Part shown: positions 8,802 through 18,385 of the stretch, in pieces | How the letters are laid out: every line of letters begins with the position of its first letter | Numbering within the stretch: the first letter of the stretch is position 1 | Source of the DNA: Gilliamella apicola | GTDB lineage: Bacteria > Pseudomonadota > Gammaproteobacteria > Enterobacterales > Orbaceae | Reading direction: 5' to 3' | NCBI RefSeq assembly: GCF_003202915.1 | Contig: NZ_QGLP01000005.1 | Span: forward strand, 536,721-600,720 | Length of the DNA stretch: 64,000 nt | The notes under the pieces: generated by a model | Seen by the model: only the letters and a program-made list of their open reading frames with translations | The model's database searches: none | Told to the model about the DNA's origin: nothing | Position numbers and translations under genes: made by a program

Positions 8802-9980
8802 TTATTTACCTCCCATTTGTCGGTTCTGGAACTTATTAAAGTAGTAGATAGGTACAATTAATATCAATAACATCACTGTTGCCACTGCTGACGCGGCTGG
8901 CCAATCGTGATTGTTGAAGAATTCAGTCCATAACTGTGTACCAATCATTAGACCATCGGATGGACCTAATAATTCTGGGATAACATATTCACCTACCGCA
9001 GGAATGAATACCAACATTCCTCCGGCAATAACGCCATTTTTGGTTAACGGTACAATAATCTTGAAGAAGGTTTTAATTGGTTTACAACCAAGATCTAACG
9101 CTGCTTCAATCAGTGTTGTGTCTACTTTACTCAATGAGGTATAAATTGGTAATACCACAAATGGTAAATAAGAATAGACAATACCGATATAAACCGCCAG
9201 ATAGGTTTTCATTATGATTAATGGCTGATCTATAACCCCTAACCACATTAAGAAATTATTTAATAGACCATTAGGATTTAAAATACCAATCCAGGCATAA
9301 ACTCGAATTAGAAACGAAGTCCATGAGGGCAAAATGATTAATAGCAATAAAATATTTCTGGTTGACGGTTTACATTGTGAAATAGCCCAAGCCAAAGGGT
9401 AACCGATTAAAATACATAGCAATGTGGAAATTGCTGCAACTTTTAATGATTGTAAATAAGAATCTAGATAAATAGTATCTTCGAGTAAATTAAAATAATT
9501 ACCAAAGTTTAAAACAATATTAACTAGGCCATCTTCATAACTTAGCAGTTCAGTATAAGGTGGTACGGCTATCGCCACTTCGGAAAAACTGATTCGAAAT
9601 ACAATCAAAAACGGTAATAAAAATAGCAACAACATCCAACAATATGGAATAGCTATTACTAATAGACGTCCGTAGAGTGTCATCAAATCAGAATCATCAC
9701 GTTGTAGTCGCAACTTACGATAAGCATAATAGATCGCCACTAAACCTAATCCAGATGGTATATATAAAATACTGCCGGCTATAATCAACCGATAAGAAAA
9801 TTTAGATGGTTTATAATGTGCCAAGTATGCGCCAAGACATGATACTAATAAACTCAATACCATTGACGTAAATAACGCATCTAAAAACAGATTGTCAAAT
9901 GCATTGATGGTTACAAAACGTAAATAAACACCAAGTAACACTAAGGCATTTAACAACAAACCCCATAAAATGGATCGCAT
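8802..9980 (-). CDS. potH: Putrescine ABC transporter permease PotH, with N-terminal membrane extension
   Basis: The core from about residue 103 matches E. coli PotH (FLLPFLIVFRISFSE, ILLLLIILPSWTSFLI, PAVGEYVIPELLG, and the EAALDLGCKPIKTFF loop that docks on PotG). Its 392 residues exceed the 317 of E. coli, because roughly 75 extra N-terminal residues form about three predicted membrane helices. The ATG at 9980 has a good AGAGGA site and was preferred over a TTG one codon upstream. It pairs with PotI in the putrescine importer. Neighbouring potI carries a comparable extension. Confidence 0.93.
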   Translation of the reverse strand: MRSILWGLLLNALVLLGVYLRFVTINAFDNLFLDALFTSMVLSLLVSCLGAYLAHYKPSKFSYRLIIAGSILYIPSGLGLVAIYYAYRKLRLQRDDSDLMTLYGRLLVIAIPYCWMLLLFLLPFLIVFRISFSEVAIAVPPYTELLSYEDGLVNIVLNFGNYFNLLEDTIYLDSYLQSLKVAAISTLLCILIGYPLAWAISQCKPSTRNILLLLIILPSWTSFLIRVYAWIGILNPNGLLNNFLMWLGVIDQPLIIMKTYLAVYIGIVYSYLPFVVLPIYTSLSKVDTTLIEAALDLGCKPIKTFFKIIVPLTKNGVIAGGMLVFIPAVGEYVIPELLGPSDGLMIGTQLWTEFFNNHDWPAASAVATVMLLILIVPIYYFNKFQNRQMGGK

Positions 9981-9998
9981 CAATTTATCCTCTTGTGT

Positions 9999-11135
9999 TT
10001 ATTCGGTCAGCACAACACAGCTATCAATTTCCCAACTTAAGTTGACTATATCACCCCAAGTTGGCATTCCTTTACGATAACGGTGTTCATTTTGTAGTTG
10101 AGCAATAATAATCTGTCCACTTTGTAATTTAACATGGTAAATCGACAGATCACCTAAATAAGCAATTTCAACCACTTCACCCGTTGCAACGTTGTAACCA
10201 TCGGCTGGAATTTCATCACAAAGTTTAATTTTTTCCGGTCTTAATGCGACTTGAATAGGTACACCTTCGACCGCTGGTGAATCGTAATCGACTTTTAATG
10301 GGTGTTTGATCATCGGACAACTGATAATTAATCCATCTTCTAAGGTCTCTTGTAAAATACCGTCAAAAACATTTACAGAACCAATAAACTCTGCACTATA
10401 ACGGCTATTTGGATGTTCATAGATCTCTTCAGGCTCACCTATCTGCACAAACTGGCCTTTATTCATAATCGCAATACGGCCTGCCATAGTCATCGCCTCT
10501 TCTTGATCATGGGTAACCATTACGCAGGTTGCACCTACTTGTTCTAGGATGCTAACCACTTCAAGTTGCATACGATCACGAAGTTGTTTGTCCAATGCGC
10601 CCATTGGTTCATCTAACAGTAGTAATTTCGGTCTTTTCGCTAAGCTTCTGGCTAAAGCGACACGTTGTCTTTGACCACCTGAAAGTTGATGAGGTTTACG
10701 TTTGCCAAACTGTTCCATATGAACAAGTGCCAACATCTCTTCAACCCTATGTTTTATTTCATTTTTATTTAATTTATCTTGTTTTAAACCAAAGGCAATA
10801 TTTTGCTCAACCGTCATGTGAGGAAAAAGAGCATACGATTGAAACATCATATTAATCGGACGATTATAAGGTGGTACTTGTGATAAATCTTTTCCATCTA
10901 AAATAATTTGTCCGGAAGTCGGTTGTTCAAAACCGGCAAGCATTCGCAATAATGTTGATTTACCACTACCAGAAGCACCTAATAAGGCAAAAATCTCTCC
11001 GGTATAAATGGTTAAATTGACATCATCAACGGCATAATAATCATCATTAAAAACTTTGGTTAAATTTTTGATCTCCAATAATGGAGTTATCATCTTTTTT
11101 TTAGGCTGTACCTGATTTGTTGTTTTATCGTTCAC
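9999..11135 (-). CDS. potG: Putrescine ABC transporter ATP-binding protein
   Basis: This 378-residue ATPase powers putrescine import. It shows Walker A GASGSGKST, the Q-loop MMFQSYALFPH, the signature LSGGQRQRVALARSL, Walker B LLLLDEPMGALD and the H-loop VTHDQEEAMTMAG, then a C-terminal regulatory TOBE-type domain. The GTG at 11135 is preferred because a TGAGGA site precedes it and the protein then begins VNDKTT, parallel to the E. coli start MNDAIP. A terminator lies just upstream of this gene, so it is transcribed at a lower level than potF. Confidence 0.95.
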   Translation of the reverse strand: MNDKTTNQVQPKKKMITPLLEIKNLTKVFNDDYYAVDDVNLTIYTGEIFALLGASGSGKSTLLRMLAGFEQPTSGQIILDGKDLSQVPPYNRPINMMFQSYALFPHMTVEQNIAFGLKQDKLNKNEIKHRVEEMLALVHMEQFGKRKPHQLSGGQRQRVALARSLAKRPKLLLLDEPMGALDKQLRDRMQLEVVSILEQVGATCVMVTHDQEEAMTMAGRIAIMNKGQFVQIGEPEEIYEHPNSRYSAEFIGSVNVFDGILQETLEDGLIISCPMIKHPLKVDYDSPAVEGVPIQVALRPEKIKLCDEIPADGYNVATGEVVEIAYLGDLSIYHVKLQSGQIIIAQLQNEHRYRKGMPTWGDIVNLSWEIDSCVVLTE

Positions 11136-11160
11136 GCTTTTTTCCTCATAACAACAAGCC

Positions 11161-11199
11161 AAAAAAAACAAGACGGAAAGATTTTAAATCTCCCCGTCT
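11161..11199 (-). terminator. Attenuating terminator between potF and potG
   Basis: On the minus strand AGACGGGGAGAT pairs with ATCTTTCCGTCT (12 bp, two of them G-U), followed by TGTTTTTTTT. It lies after the potF stop and directly before the potG ribosome site. Partial termination here would give an excess of the binding protein over the membrane complex. Confidence 0.88.
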
Positions 11200-11236
11200 A
11201 GAATATATAAGTCAATTAGTTGACATTTTCAAACGG

Positions 11237-12346
11237 TTATTTACCCGTTTTCAGTTTTGTCCATGTGCGAGTAATCACACGTTCAAGTTTAGGTTCTTTT
11301 ACCGTTAAAGTGAATAAATTTGCCATTACTTCTGGTTTTGGATAAACCGCAGGATCATTTCTCACTTCAGGTTTCACAAACTTGTCATTAGCAACTTTAT
11401 TTGGACTAGCAAAGTTAACATCATTAGTTACCTGAGCTGCGATTTCTGGTTTCAAAATAAAGTTTAAAAACTCGTGTGCTTCATCAGGATTAGCTGCATC
11501 TTTTGGAATAGCAAGGGTATCAAAGAAAACCAATGCACCTTCTTTCGGGATGTTGTAATTAATATGAACACCATTATTAGCTTCGTTAGCTCTGTCGCGA
11601 GCTTGTAAAATATCGCCTGCCCAACCTAAAATCACACAAATATCACCATTTGCTAAGTCAGTAATATATTGAGATGAATGGAAATAACGAATATTTGGTC
11701 TGACGTTTGCCAACACACCATAAGCGGCTTCGGTATAATCTTTAGCATCAGTACTATTTGGATCTTTACCTAAATATTTAAGCGCACTAGCAAAGATTTC
11801 AGTTGGAGCATCTAAGAATGCCACACCACAATCTTTAAGTTTTTCCATATTTTCAGGTTTAAAAACTAAATCCCAACTATCAACAGGGGCATTTTCACCA
11901 AGACGTTCTTTAACTTTATCTATGTTATAACCAATACCTGTAGTCATCCATACATAAGGGATTGCATACTTATTATCGGGATCATGGTTAGCCATTAATT
12001 TCATTAAATTAGGATCGAGGTTGTTCCAATTAGGCAATTTACTTTTATCTAATGGTAGATAGATATCAGCTTTGATCTGTCTAGCTAAAAAACTGTCTGA
12101 AGGAGAAACTACATCGAAACCTGAATGACCGGCCATTAATTTACCTTCAAGTGCTTCATTGGAATCATACACATCATAAACCAGTTTGATACCAGTTGAT
12201 TTTTCAAAATCAGAGATTGTACTATTACCAATTTGACCTGCCCAATTATAAAAATGCACGACACGGTCTTTTGCTATAGCAGATTGAGATAGTGCTAGTG
12301 ATACACCAGCGATGATTGAAAGAATTGTTTTACGTTGAGTAAACAT
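11237..12346 (-). CDS. potF: Putrescine-binding periplasmic protein
   Basis: This protein of about 369 residues has a signal peptide (MFTQRK, hydrophobic core, cleavage near SAIAK). Its mature part matches PotF/PotD: VVHFYNWAGQIG, DVVSPSDSFLARQI, YAIPYVWMTTGIGYN, and ILGWAGDILQARDRA. It captures putrescine in the periplasm and delivers it to PotHI. Two GTG codons directly upstream are alternative starts, since an AGGAG site lies 5 or 11 bases away depending on the choice. The ATG was kept as most conventional. It is the first gene of potFGHI. Confidence 0.94.
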   Translation of the reverse strand: MFTQRKTILSIIAGVSLALSQSAIAKDRVVHFYNWAGQIGNSTISDFEKSTGIKLVYDVYDSNEALEGKLMAGHSGFDVVSPSDSFLARQIKADIYLPLDKSKLPNWNNLDPNLMKLMANHDPDNKYAIPYVWMTTGIGYNIDKVKERLGENAPVDSWDLVFKPENMEKLKDCGVAFLDAPTEIFASALKYLGKDPNSTDAKDYTEAAYGVLANVRPNIRYFHSSQYITDLANGDICVILGWAGDILQARDRANEANNGVHINYNIPKEGALVFFDTLAIPKDAANPDEAHEFLNFILKPEIAAQVTNDVNFASPNKVANDKFVKPEVRNDPAVYPKPEVMANLFTLTVKEPKLERVITRTWTKLKTGK

Positions 12347-12658
12347 GCTCACCACTTCTCCTCTAGTTAGGGATATTACATGTTAGACACAAGCCCATTG
12401 TAAAATACAACGGACCCCCAAATTTTACCATTATTATTGATTTAATAATATGGCGAAACCGAGGTAATCAGGCAATCACAAGTCATTAATATAATTAATG
12501 AACAAGTAGAGCTAACCTTGCATTACGTGGGATAAAATACCTTTTTTTTTCCAGATGTCTACTTAAAAAATCAAATATTCGAAGATTAAGGATTGAGTGA
12601 CTAGATTTTAATCAATCAACCCTTTATTAGCGAGCTATTAACAATTAATTTACTTTTT

Positions 12659-13153
12659 TTATTCGGCGCTAGCTTGCAAAATTTTTGCTTCTGGTTGCCA
12701 TACACGATATTTAACCGTTAAATCGTTTGGAACATAGAATACTAATGGTAATCGGCTGTTATAATTTAATAAACCTAACTTATGGTTGATAGAAACAAAT
12801 TTATTCTCATTAGTACCTTCAGGGCAAGCCATCATAGTAGAGATGCTACCTTTAGCTTCTTCAACAACATAGTAAGAATATCCCCAACCTTTAAGCTCTT
12901 GTTCTTTAACAATTCCGCCTAAACTACGGGTATTACAATCCACATTCATCTCCTTACCAATTAGTATTTCTACTTTAGCGTTAGCTTCATCCTTTAAGAT
13001 TGGTAGATGAATTACATAACGCGTAGAGTCTGCTTTTGCATCGGGATAGGGTGCAATTTCATTTAACTTTTGCCCAGTTTGTTGATCCTTTTGCGTACTT
13101 GTACAAGCAGATAATGCCATACCCATTAAAACTAATAACATTAATTTTTTCAT
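12659..13153 (-). CDS. eco: Ecotin-type serine protease inhibitor, predicted lipoprotein
   Basis: The mature part matches ecotin: EIAPYPDA, VEILIGKEMNVDCN, GWGYSYYV, the reactive loop STMMACPEG with methionine at P1, and VKYRVW near the end. Both cysteines of the ecotin disulfide are kept. Ecotin is normally a soluble periplasmic dimer that blocks trypsin-like, chymotrypsin-like and elastase-like proteases of the host. Here the signal peptide ends in a lipobox (LSAC, cysteine 17), so the protein should be lipid-anchored. The ATG at 13153 has a strong GGAGG site. Length is 164 residues, as in the family. Confidence 0.92.
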   Translation of the reverse strand: MKKLMLLVLMGMALSACTSTQKDQQTGQKLNEIAPYPDAKADSTRYVIHLPILKDEANAKVEILIGKEMNVDCNTRSLGGIVKEQELKGWGYSYYVVEEAKGSISTMMACPEGTNENKFVSINHKLGLLNYNSRLPLVFYVPNDLTVKYRVWQPEAKILQASAE

Positions 13154-13256
13154 TTTATACCTCCAATAAAAATTGTCTACTTTATACAATATCATATTCT
13201 TTTTAAAACATAATGCGTATAATAACACTATCTAGATTAAAGAATATGAGGTAAAA

Positions 13257-14309
13257 ATGCCAGCAGAAAAAAAAACTGATGACTTACTGAAACTTATTTT
13301 AAACTTATTATTAATAGGTTTACTCATTGTTGTAACTTATCGGGTGATAGAAGTATTCTTGTTTGGCTTTTTTTGGGCGGTGATGGTAGTTATTGCAACT
13401 TGGCCATTAATGATAAAAATCCAACAAAAACTTTTTAATAAACGCTGGTTATCGCTTTTAGTCATGGCTTTACTACTAGCATTTGTCTGTGTTATTCCTT
13501 TCCTTCTCATAATTAGCAGTGTTGCTCAGAATGGACATTATTTAATTGAATGGGTTAGAACGCTTTCTCATAGGGAATTACCTACCTTTGACTGGTTAAT
13601 GAGTATTCCGATGTTTGGCGAAGAACTTCACCAAAAATGGCTTGAACTTATCAAAACAGATGGTACGCAATTGATGTCAGATATTCAACCCTATATTGGC
13701 ATAATGATTAGTTGGCTTTTAGAACAAGTGACTAATATTGGGGTTTTTATATTTCATGCAGGCGTGATGATTATATTTAGTTTATTACTGTTCCTTAGAG
13801 GTGAGAGTATTACCAAATATGTTTATCTTTTAGCTAATCGTTTATCTAAACAATATGGTACAACTACCGTTACGTTAGCGGGTCAATCAATACGTGCAGT
13901 AGCGTTAGGCGTTGTTGTCACGGCCATTACCTTGGCCTTAATTAGCGGTTTAAGTTTTTTAATTACCAGAATGCCATTTCCTGGCATATTAACATTAGTT
14001 TTATTTATCTGCTGCGTCGCTCAAATTGGGCCAGTTATCGTCATGCTTGGCTGTATTTTTTGGCAATTTTGGGATGGTCACGTAGTATCAGGTATTGTAT
14101 TAATTATAGTTGCCATCATATTAACAACACTAGATAGCGTAATGCGAGCATATTTAATTAAAAAAGGTGCCGATCTTCCTTTTCTGCTTATTCTATTTGG
14201 CGTAATTGGTGGCATTCTGGCTTTTGGTATTATGGGAATATTTATCGGTCCTGTGGTATTAGCATTAAGTTACAAAATCATTCAAACTTGGGTTAATGAA
14301 CAAGCTTAA
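13257..14309 (+). CDS. ydiK: AI-2E family transporter YdiK
   Basis: This 350-residue inner-membrane protein has about seven to eight hydrophobic helices and the family pattern seen in E. coli YdiK (370 residues): an early helix pair ending WPLMIKIQ, and the late motifs GQSIRAVALGVVVTA and GPVVLALSYKI. The family is named for TqsA, linked to autoinducer-2 export, but the YdiK substrate is not established. It stands alone, 103 bases after the divergent ecotin start, so the two may share a promoter region. Confidence 0.88.
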   Translation: MPAEKKTDDLLKLILNLLLIGLLIVVTYRVIEVFLFGFFWAVMVVIATWPLMIKIQQKLFNKRWLSLLVMALLLAFVCVIPFLLIISSVAQNGHYLIEWVRTLSHRELPTFDWLMSIPMFGEELHQKWLELIKTDGTQLMSDIQPYIGIMISWLLEQVTNIGVFIFHAGVMIIFSLLLFLRGESITKYVYLLANRLSKQYGTTTVTLAGQSIRAVALGVVVTAITLALISGLSFLITRMPFPGILTLVLFICCVAQIGPVIVMLGCIFWQFWDGHVVSGIVLIIVAIILTTLDSVMRAYLIKKGADLPFLLILFGVIGGILAFGIMGIFIGPVVLALSYKIIQTWVNEQA

Positions 14310-14461
14310 ATTTAAAGTTGATAACATTGATTTGAATTAAAAAACAATTTGAATAAAAAACTAATTTAACCATAGGATAAACTATGAAAAACGGGAGTGT
14401 TATTTTCTGTCATAATTTGTGATATTCTACACTTTGTGTCAGATTTAATGATATTTAGATC

Positions 14462-15817
14462 ATGCGAATACCTTTTATAAAATATAATCATCAAAAACAT
14501 CTTGATGAGTTAGCTAAAATTCAGCAAAAAGCTGAACAATACCAAATTATCTACGATCCAAATTCCTATAGAGTTGCATTGCTTGAACATATCAAAAAAG
14601 CTCAACAGCGTATCTATATTGTTGCACTTTACTTAGAAAAAGATGAAGCTGGTCGCGAAGTTCTTGAAGCAATTTATCAGGCTAAAACAGAACACCCTAA
14701 TTTAGATATTAAGATTTTTGTTGATTGGCATCGAGCTCAACGTGGAAGAATTGGTGAAGATAAAGTTCAAACCAATGCTCGTTACTACTATGATTTAAAA
14801 CAACAACATCCAAATATTGATATCCCTATTTACGGTGTACCGATAAATCGCCGTGAAGTACTCGGTGTACTACACTTAAAAGGGTTAATCATTGATGATA
14901 CCGTAATTTATAGCGGGGCAAGTATTAACAACGTATATTTACATAAACTTGATAAATACCGTTATGACAGATATCACTTTATAACCAATAAAGCCTTATC
15001 TGACACTATGATTAATTACGTAAATGACAATTTCCTACCACTTGAGGGTGTGCAACGCTTAGATGTTAATGAACATAAAACCCGGAAACAAATCAAACCG
15101 GAAATTAAAGCATTACGCCAACATCTTACTGATGCCAATTATCAATATTTAGGCGATACTGATAATGATACCCTATCCATCTCACCAATAGTTGGTCTTG
15201 GTCGAAATAATCAACTCAATAAGATTATTCATCATTTAATCAATATTACTGAACAAAAGATCACCTTTTGTACCCCCTATTTTAATTTACCAAACATACT
15301 AGTACGCGATATTATTCGCCTTCTAAGAAAGGGTAAACAAGTGGAAATCATCATTGGTGATAAAGTTGCCAACGACTTTTATATTCCAGAAGATCAACCT
15401 TTTAATATCTCGGGTGGATTACCTTATTTGTATGAAATAAACTTAAGACGTTTTGTTGAACGTTTACAAAGTTACATAGATAAAGAACAGTTAATCATTC
15501 GTTTATGGAAAGATGGGGATCAAACCTATCACTTAAAAGGGATTTGGGTGGATGACGAATGGATGATGATTACTGGTAATAACCTTAATCCTAGAGCTTG
15601 GCGTTTAGATCTGGAAAATGCACTATTAATCCATGACCCAAAACATGAATTGCTAAAACAGATTAAGCAAGAACTTGTCACAATCCGTGAAAAAACGACC
15701 TTAGTTACGCATTTCCAGCAAATTCAAGCTAGCCAATTCTATCCAAAACATGTACATAAGTTAATTAAACGTTTAAGCCGAATTCGGGTAGATCGAATTA
15801 TTAAACGCTTACTATAA
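14462..15817 (+). CDS. pssA: CDP-diacylglycerol-serine O-phosphatidyltransferase
   Basis: This 451-residue enzyme makes phosphatidylserine from CDP-diacylglycerol and serine, the committed step to phosphatidylethanolamine. It has two HKD (phospholipase D) motifs, HLKGLIIDD near residue 139 and HLKGIWVDD near 357, each followed by a glycine-asparagine stretch. Length is identical to E. coli PssA, and FCTPYFNLPNILVRDII and NLNPRAWRLDLENA match closely. It lacks a signal peptide, as expected for a ribosome- and membrane-associated cytoplasmic enzyme. A strong bidirectional terminator follows. Confidence 0.97.
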   Translation: MRIPFIKYNHQKHLDELAKIQQKAEQYQIIYDPNSYRVALLEHIKKAQQRIYIVALYLEKDEAGREVLEAIYQAKTEHPNLDIKIFVDWHRAQRGRIGEDKVQTNARYYYDLKQQHPNIDIPIYGVPINRREVLGVLHLKGLIIDDTVIYSGASINNVYLHKLDKYRYDRYHFITNKALSDTMINYVNDNFLPLEGVQRLDVNEHKTRKQIKPEIKALRQHLTDANYQYLGDTDNDTLSISPIVGLGRNNQLNKIIHHLINITEQKITFCTPYFNLPNILVRDIIRLLRKGKQVEIIIGDKVANDFYIPEDQPFNISGGLPYLYEINLRRFVERLQSYIDKEQLIIRLWKDGDQTYHLKGIWVDDEWMMITGNNLNPRAWRLDLENALLIHDPKHELLKQIKQELVTIREKTTLVTHFQQIQASQFYPKHVHKLIKRLSRIRVDRIIKRLL

Positions 15818-15832
15818 TCATCAAGTTAATTA

Positions 15833-15867
15833 AAAAGCTATTTGTCGCTTGGTGACAAATAGCTTTT
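15833..15867. terminator. Bidirectional terminator between pssA and the dha operon
   Basis: AAAGCTATTTGTC and GACAAATAGCTTT form a perfect 13-bp stem with a 7-base loop and A/T runs on both sides. It can end both pssA (plus) and the convergent operon (minus). Confidence 0.92.
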
Positions 15868-15875
15868 AATCCAAA

Positions 15876-16847
15876 TTAAATTTTACTTTGTTGTAAACTT
15901 ATTACCGTTCTGGCATTTGAAGCACTGGTTGCAATAACATCAATCACTCCTGAACGAAGCGCGCCTAAAATTGCTGTCGCTTTAGTGTTTTCAGATGCTA
16001 TAGCTATAACACAAGGGATATTACGTAACTCATCAATACTTAAACCAATTACCCGATCGTTCATGGTTGTATCAACTGGATTACCATTAATATCAAAGAA
16101 GCCATAACCAGCAATATCACCGACAACACCTTGATTCAATGTTGCATAAGTCACTTCTTGTGGAGTAAACCATCCCAATTGCACCATGTAACAGTTTTCA
16201 TTCATATCACCAATACCCACTAAGGCAATGTCTGCTTTACCCGCGCGTTCTATGGTATCTTTAATCACTCGGTTCTGCATAAACGCACGTTTGAGTTCAC
16301 GATTTTCAACATACGCTGGCGCATATAAAGTTTCACTACTGGCACTGAATTTTCTTGCTAAACTACGGCTAATATGATCGGCGTCAATAATCTCTCCAAC
16401 TCGCTGGGTACCACCAATACCACAAATAAATTTACACTGTTTTTCAGGAAAAACCCCTACATGGCTAGCAATAGCGGCGACATTACGCCCTTGGCCAACA
16501 GCAATCGTCATGCCATTCTTTAAGGTACTGGATAGATAGTTAGAAACAAGTGCCGCAACTTGTCGTCGTTGCTCATCTTCATCTTGGTGATCTAAAGCTA
16601 TCAGCGCCCTTTTAATCCCAAAATTATTAACAAATTGTTGTTCAATGCGTGAACTAAATACCGGATGATATTTGACATTAATTTCAACAATGCCTTCCGC
16701 TCGCGCTTTTTTTAGCAAGCGACCTACTTTAATACGTGAAATACCAAATCGCTGAGCAATTTCTTCTTGAGTTTGTTCATACTCATAATAAGCAACGGCA
16801 ATTTCCGTAAGTAGCTCTGATTCTTGTTTATCTTCAAATATATCCAT
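15876..16847 (-). CDS. SorC-family transcriptional regulator of the dha-type operon
   Basis: This 323-residue protein has an N-terminal helix-turn-helix (QTQEEIAQRFGISRIKVGRLL, about residues 25-45). A long SorC-type sugar-binding domain follows, including GQGRNVAAIA, GIGGTQRVG and DRVIGLSIDELRNIP. SorC/LsrR-type regulators respond to phosphorylated sugars or polyols. It is the last gene of a co-directional operon of kinase and isomerase genes, so its inducer is probably a phosphorylated product of that pathway. A 60-base copy of its 5' end lies in the scar at 21751-21812. Confidence 0.88.
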   Translation of the reverse strand: MDIFEDKQESELLTEIAVAYYEYEQTQEEIAQRFGISRIKVGRLLKKARAEGIVEINVKYHPVFSSRIEQQFVNNFGIKRALIALDHQDEDEQRRQVAALVSNYLSSTLKNGMTIAVGQGRNVAAIASHVGVFPEKQCKFICGIGGTQRVGEIIDADHISRSLARKFSASSETLYAPAYVENRELKRAFMQNRVIKDTIERAGKADIALVGIGDMNENCYMVQLGWFTPQEVTYATLNQGVVGDIAGYGFFDINGNPVDTTMNDRVIGLSIDELRNIPCVIAIASENTKATAILGALRSGVIDVIATSASNARTVISLQQSKI

Positions 16848-16867
16848 TAGGTTTGCCTTTTATTATC

Positions 16868-17647
16868 TTAACTTTGCTGATTAATAGCAGATAATATAGT
16901 ACAAAAACCTTTAGCTTGCCATGCACTACGTCCAATAAATAATCCATCAATATTCGGTTGGCTAATAAATAATTTAGAATTTTCGAGATTTACACTACCG
17001 CCATAAAGTAAAATTACTTGATTAGCGGTATCAATATCATAAAGTTCAATCAATGCTGAACGTAATTTAGTATGGATATATTCAGCCTCATCAGGGGTAG
17101 CTGGTACCCCTTGTTCACCAATTGCCCATATTGGTTCATAAGCAATAATTGTCTTAATCACTTGATTTTTATCAATGCCCGATAAAGCAATCTTCATTTG
17201 TTTAACCACAGTTTCGACAGATACACCCCAAGATTTTTCTTGAGCACTATCACCTATACAAATTAATGGGGTTAAATTATAGTTTAAAGCCGCATGGACT
17301 TTTTTATTCACAGAGCTATCTGTCTCCGCAAAATATTCTCGCCGTTCTGAATGCCCTATTTCAACTATGGTGGCACCAGTATCGGCAACCATATTGGGTG
17401 AAATTTCACCAGTGAAAGGCCCCGATTGAGCAAAATGCATATTTTGCACACCAGTTAAACAGTTAATCTTGTGATTATTGATATAATCAGTGACATCCCG
17501 TACACAAGTAAATGGAGGAATAACAAATGGTTGAATATGACTTTTCAGATTTTCCGGATAAAAGGTGTTAAGCTGTTCACAAAAAAGTAACGCTTCAGCT
17601 AAAGTTTTATTCATCTTCCAACTTGTACCAATATAGATTTTTTTCAT
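16868..17647 (-). CDS. Triosephosphate-isomerase-like enzyme (TIM or L-erythrulose-1-phosphate isomerase type)
   Basis: This 259-residue TIM-barrel protein keeps the triosephosphate isomerase residues: lysine in SWKMNK, histidine in IGHSERREYF, the catalytic glutamate in AYEPIWAIG, and YGGS. The N-terminal GTSWKMNKTLAEA and the loop after the glutamate (EQGVPATPDEAEY) differ from housekeeping TpiA. They resemble isomerases of tetrulose-phosphate catabolism (EryH/LerI) as I recall them. The AAGG site favours the ATG at 17647. Sitting with dhaKLM-type genes, it probably acts on the kinase product, either dihydroxyacetone phosphate or a tetrulose phosphate. Confidence 0.87.
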   Translation of the reverse strand: MKKIYIGTSWKMNKTLAEALLFCEQLNTFYPENLKSHIQPFVIPPFTCVRDVTDYINNHKINCLTGVQNMHFAQSGPFTGEISPNMVADTGATIVEIGHSERREYFAETDSSVNKKVHAALNYNLTPLICIGDSAQEKSWGVSVETVVKQMKIALSGIDKNQVIKTIIAYEPIWAIGEQGVPATPDEAEYIHTKLRSALIELYDIDTANQVILLYGGSVNLENSKLFISQPNIDGLFIGRSAWQAKGFCTILSAINQQS

Positions 17648-17717
17648 ATTCAACCTTCTATTATCAACTAAATATTATTTAAAACTCGTTAAATTAAATA
17701 AATAGCAAAGCCATTAA

Positions 17718-18368
17718 TTAGGATATCGTTTTGAGTTGTTGTAAAAATACATTCATAATCATCCATGCAGATTCAGAGCCGGGATCTCGATGACCAACTG
17801 CACGTTCACCTAAGCGTAACGCTCGGCCTTTTTTGGCCATTAGCGGAATAGTTTTATCTGAACCCAACTTCATTTCATTTACACAATTTTCTAGAGTATT
17901 AATGAGATCATCGCCTTCTTGATAATTTTTTAATATTTCAAGACCAGGAATTAAAGCATCAAGCATCGTTTTATCATTCAATTCCGCTTTTCCTCTTATT
18001 TGAACAGCTTCAACGCCATCTTGGTACATTTGACAAAATTCTTTAAATGTCACTTCTTGTTTTCCAATTATATGCGTTGCCATTTTCATGAAAAAACTTC
18101 CATATAGCGGCCCTGATGCTCCACCAACTTTACTTAAGAGAATCATACCTACTTTTTTCATTAATTCGGCTATATCAGTAACCGATTCAGAGAGTTGAGG
18201 TAACTGTTTTTCAACCTCACGAAAACCGATAGTCAAATTGATTCCATGATCACCATCGCCGATATCTGAGTCCAACTTACTTAAGTGGTCACGATTTTCT
18301 TCAGCCATTGCAGCCAATTTTTTTAAAGTCTCAATAAAATATGATTTATTCAGCATCAGAGCACGCAT
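17718..18368 (-). CDS. dhaL: Dihydroxyacetone kinase subunit DhaL (ADP-binding)
   Basis: This 216-residue subunit carries the ADP/Mg site: LDSDIGDGDHG near residue 32, with aspartates 33, 38 and 40 matching the metal ligands of E. coli DhaL. GGASGPLYG and GHRDPGSESAW also match. In the PTS-type kinase, ADP stays bound and is rephosphorylated by DhaM, then phosphate passes to the substrate on DhaK. An AAGGAG site precedes the start. It follows dhaK within 20 bases. Confidence 0.95.
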   Translation of the reverse strand: MRALMLNKSYFIETLKKLAAMAEENRDHLSKLDSDIGDGDHGINLTIGFREVEKQLPQLSESVTDIAELMKKVGMILLSKVGGASGPLYGSFFMKMATHIIGKQEVTFKEFCQMYQDGVEAVQIRGKAELNDKTMLDALIPGLEILKNYQEGDDLINTLENCVNEMKLGSDKTIPLMAKKGRALRLGERAVGHRDPGSESAWMIMNVFLQQLKTIS

Positions 18369-18385
18369 CTCAATTCTCCTTGTGT

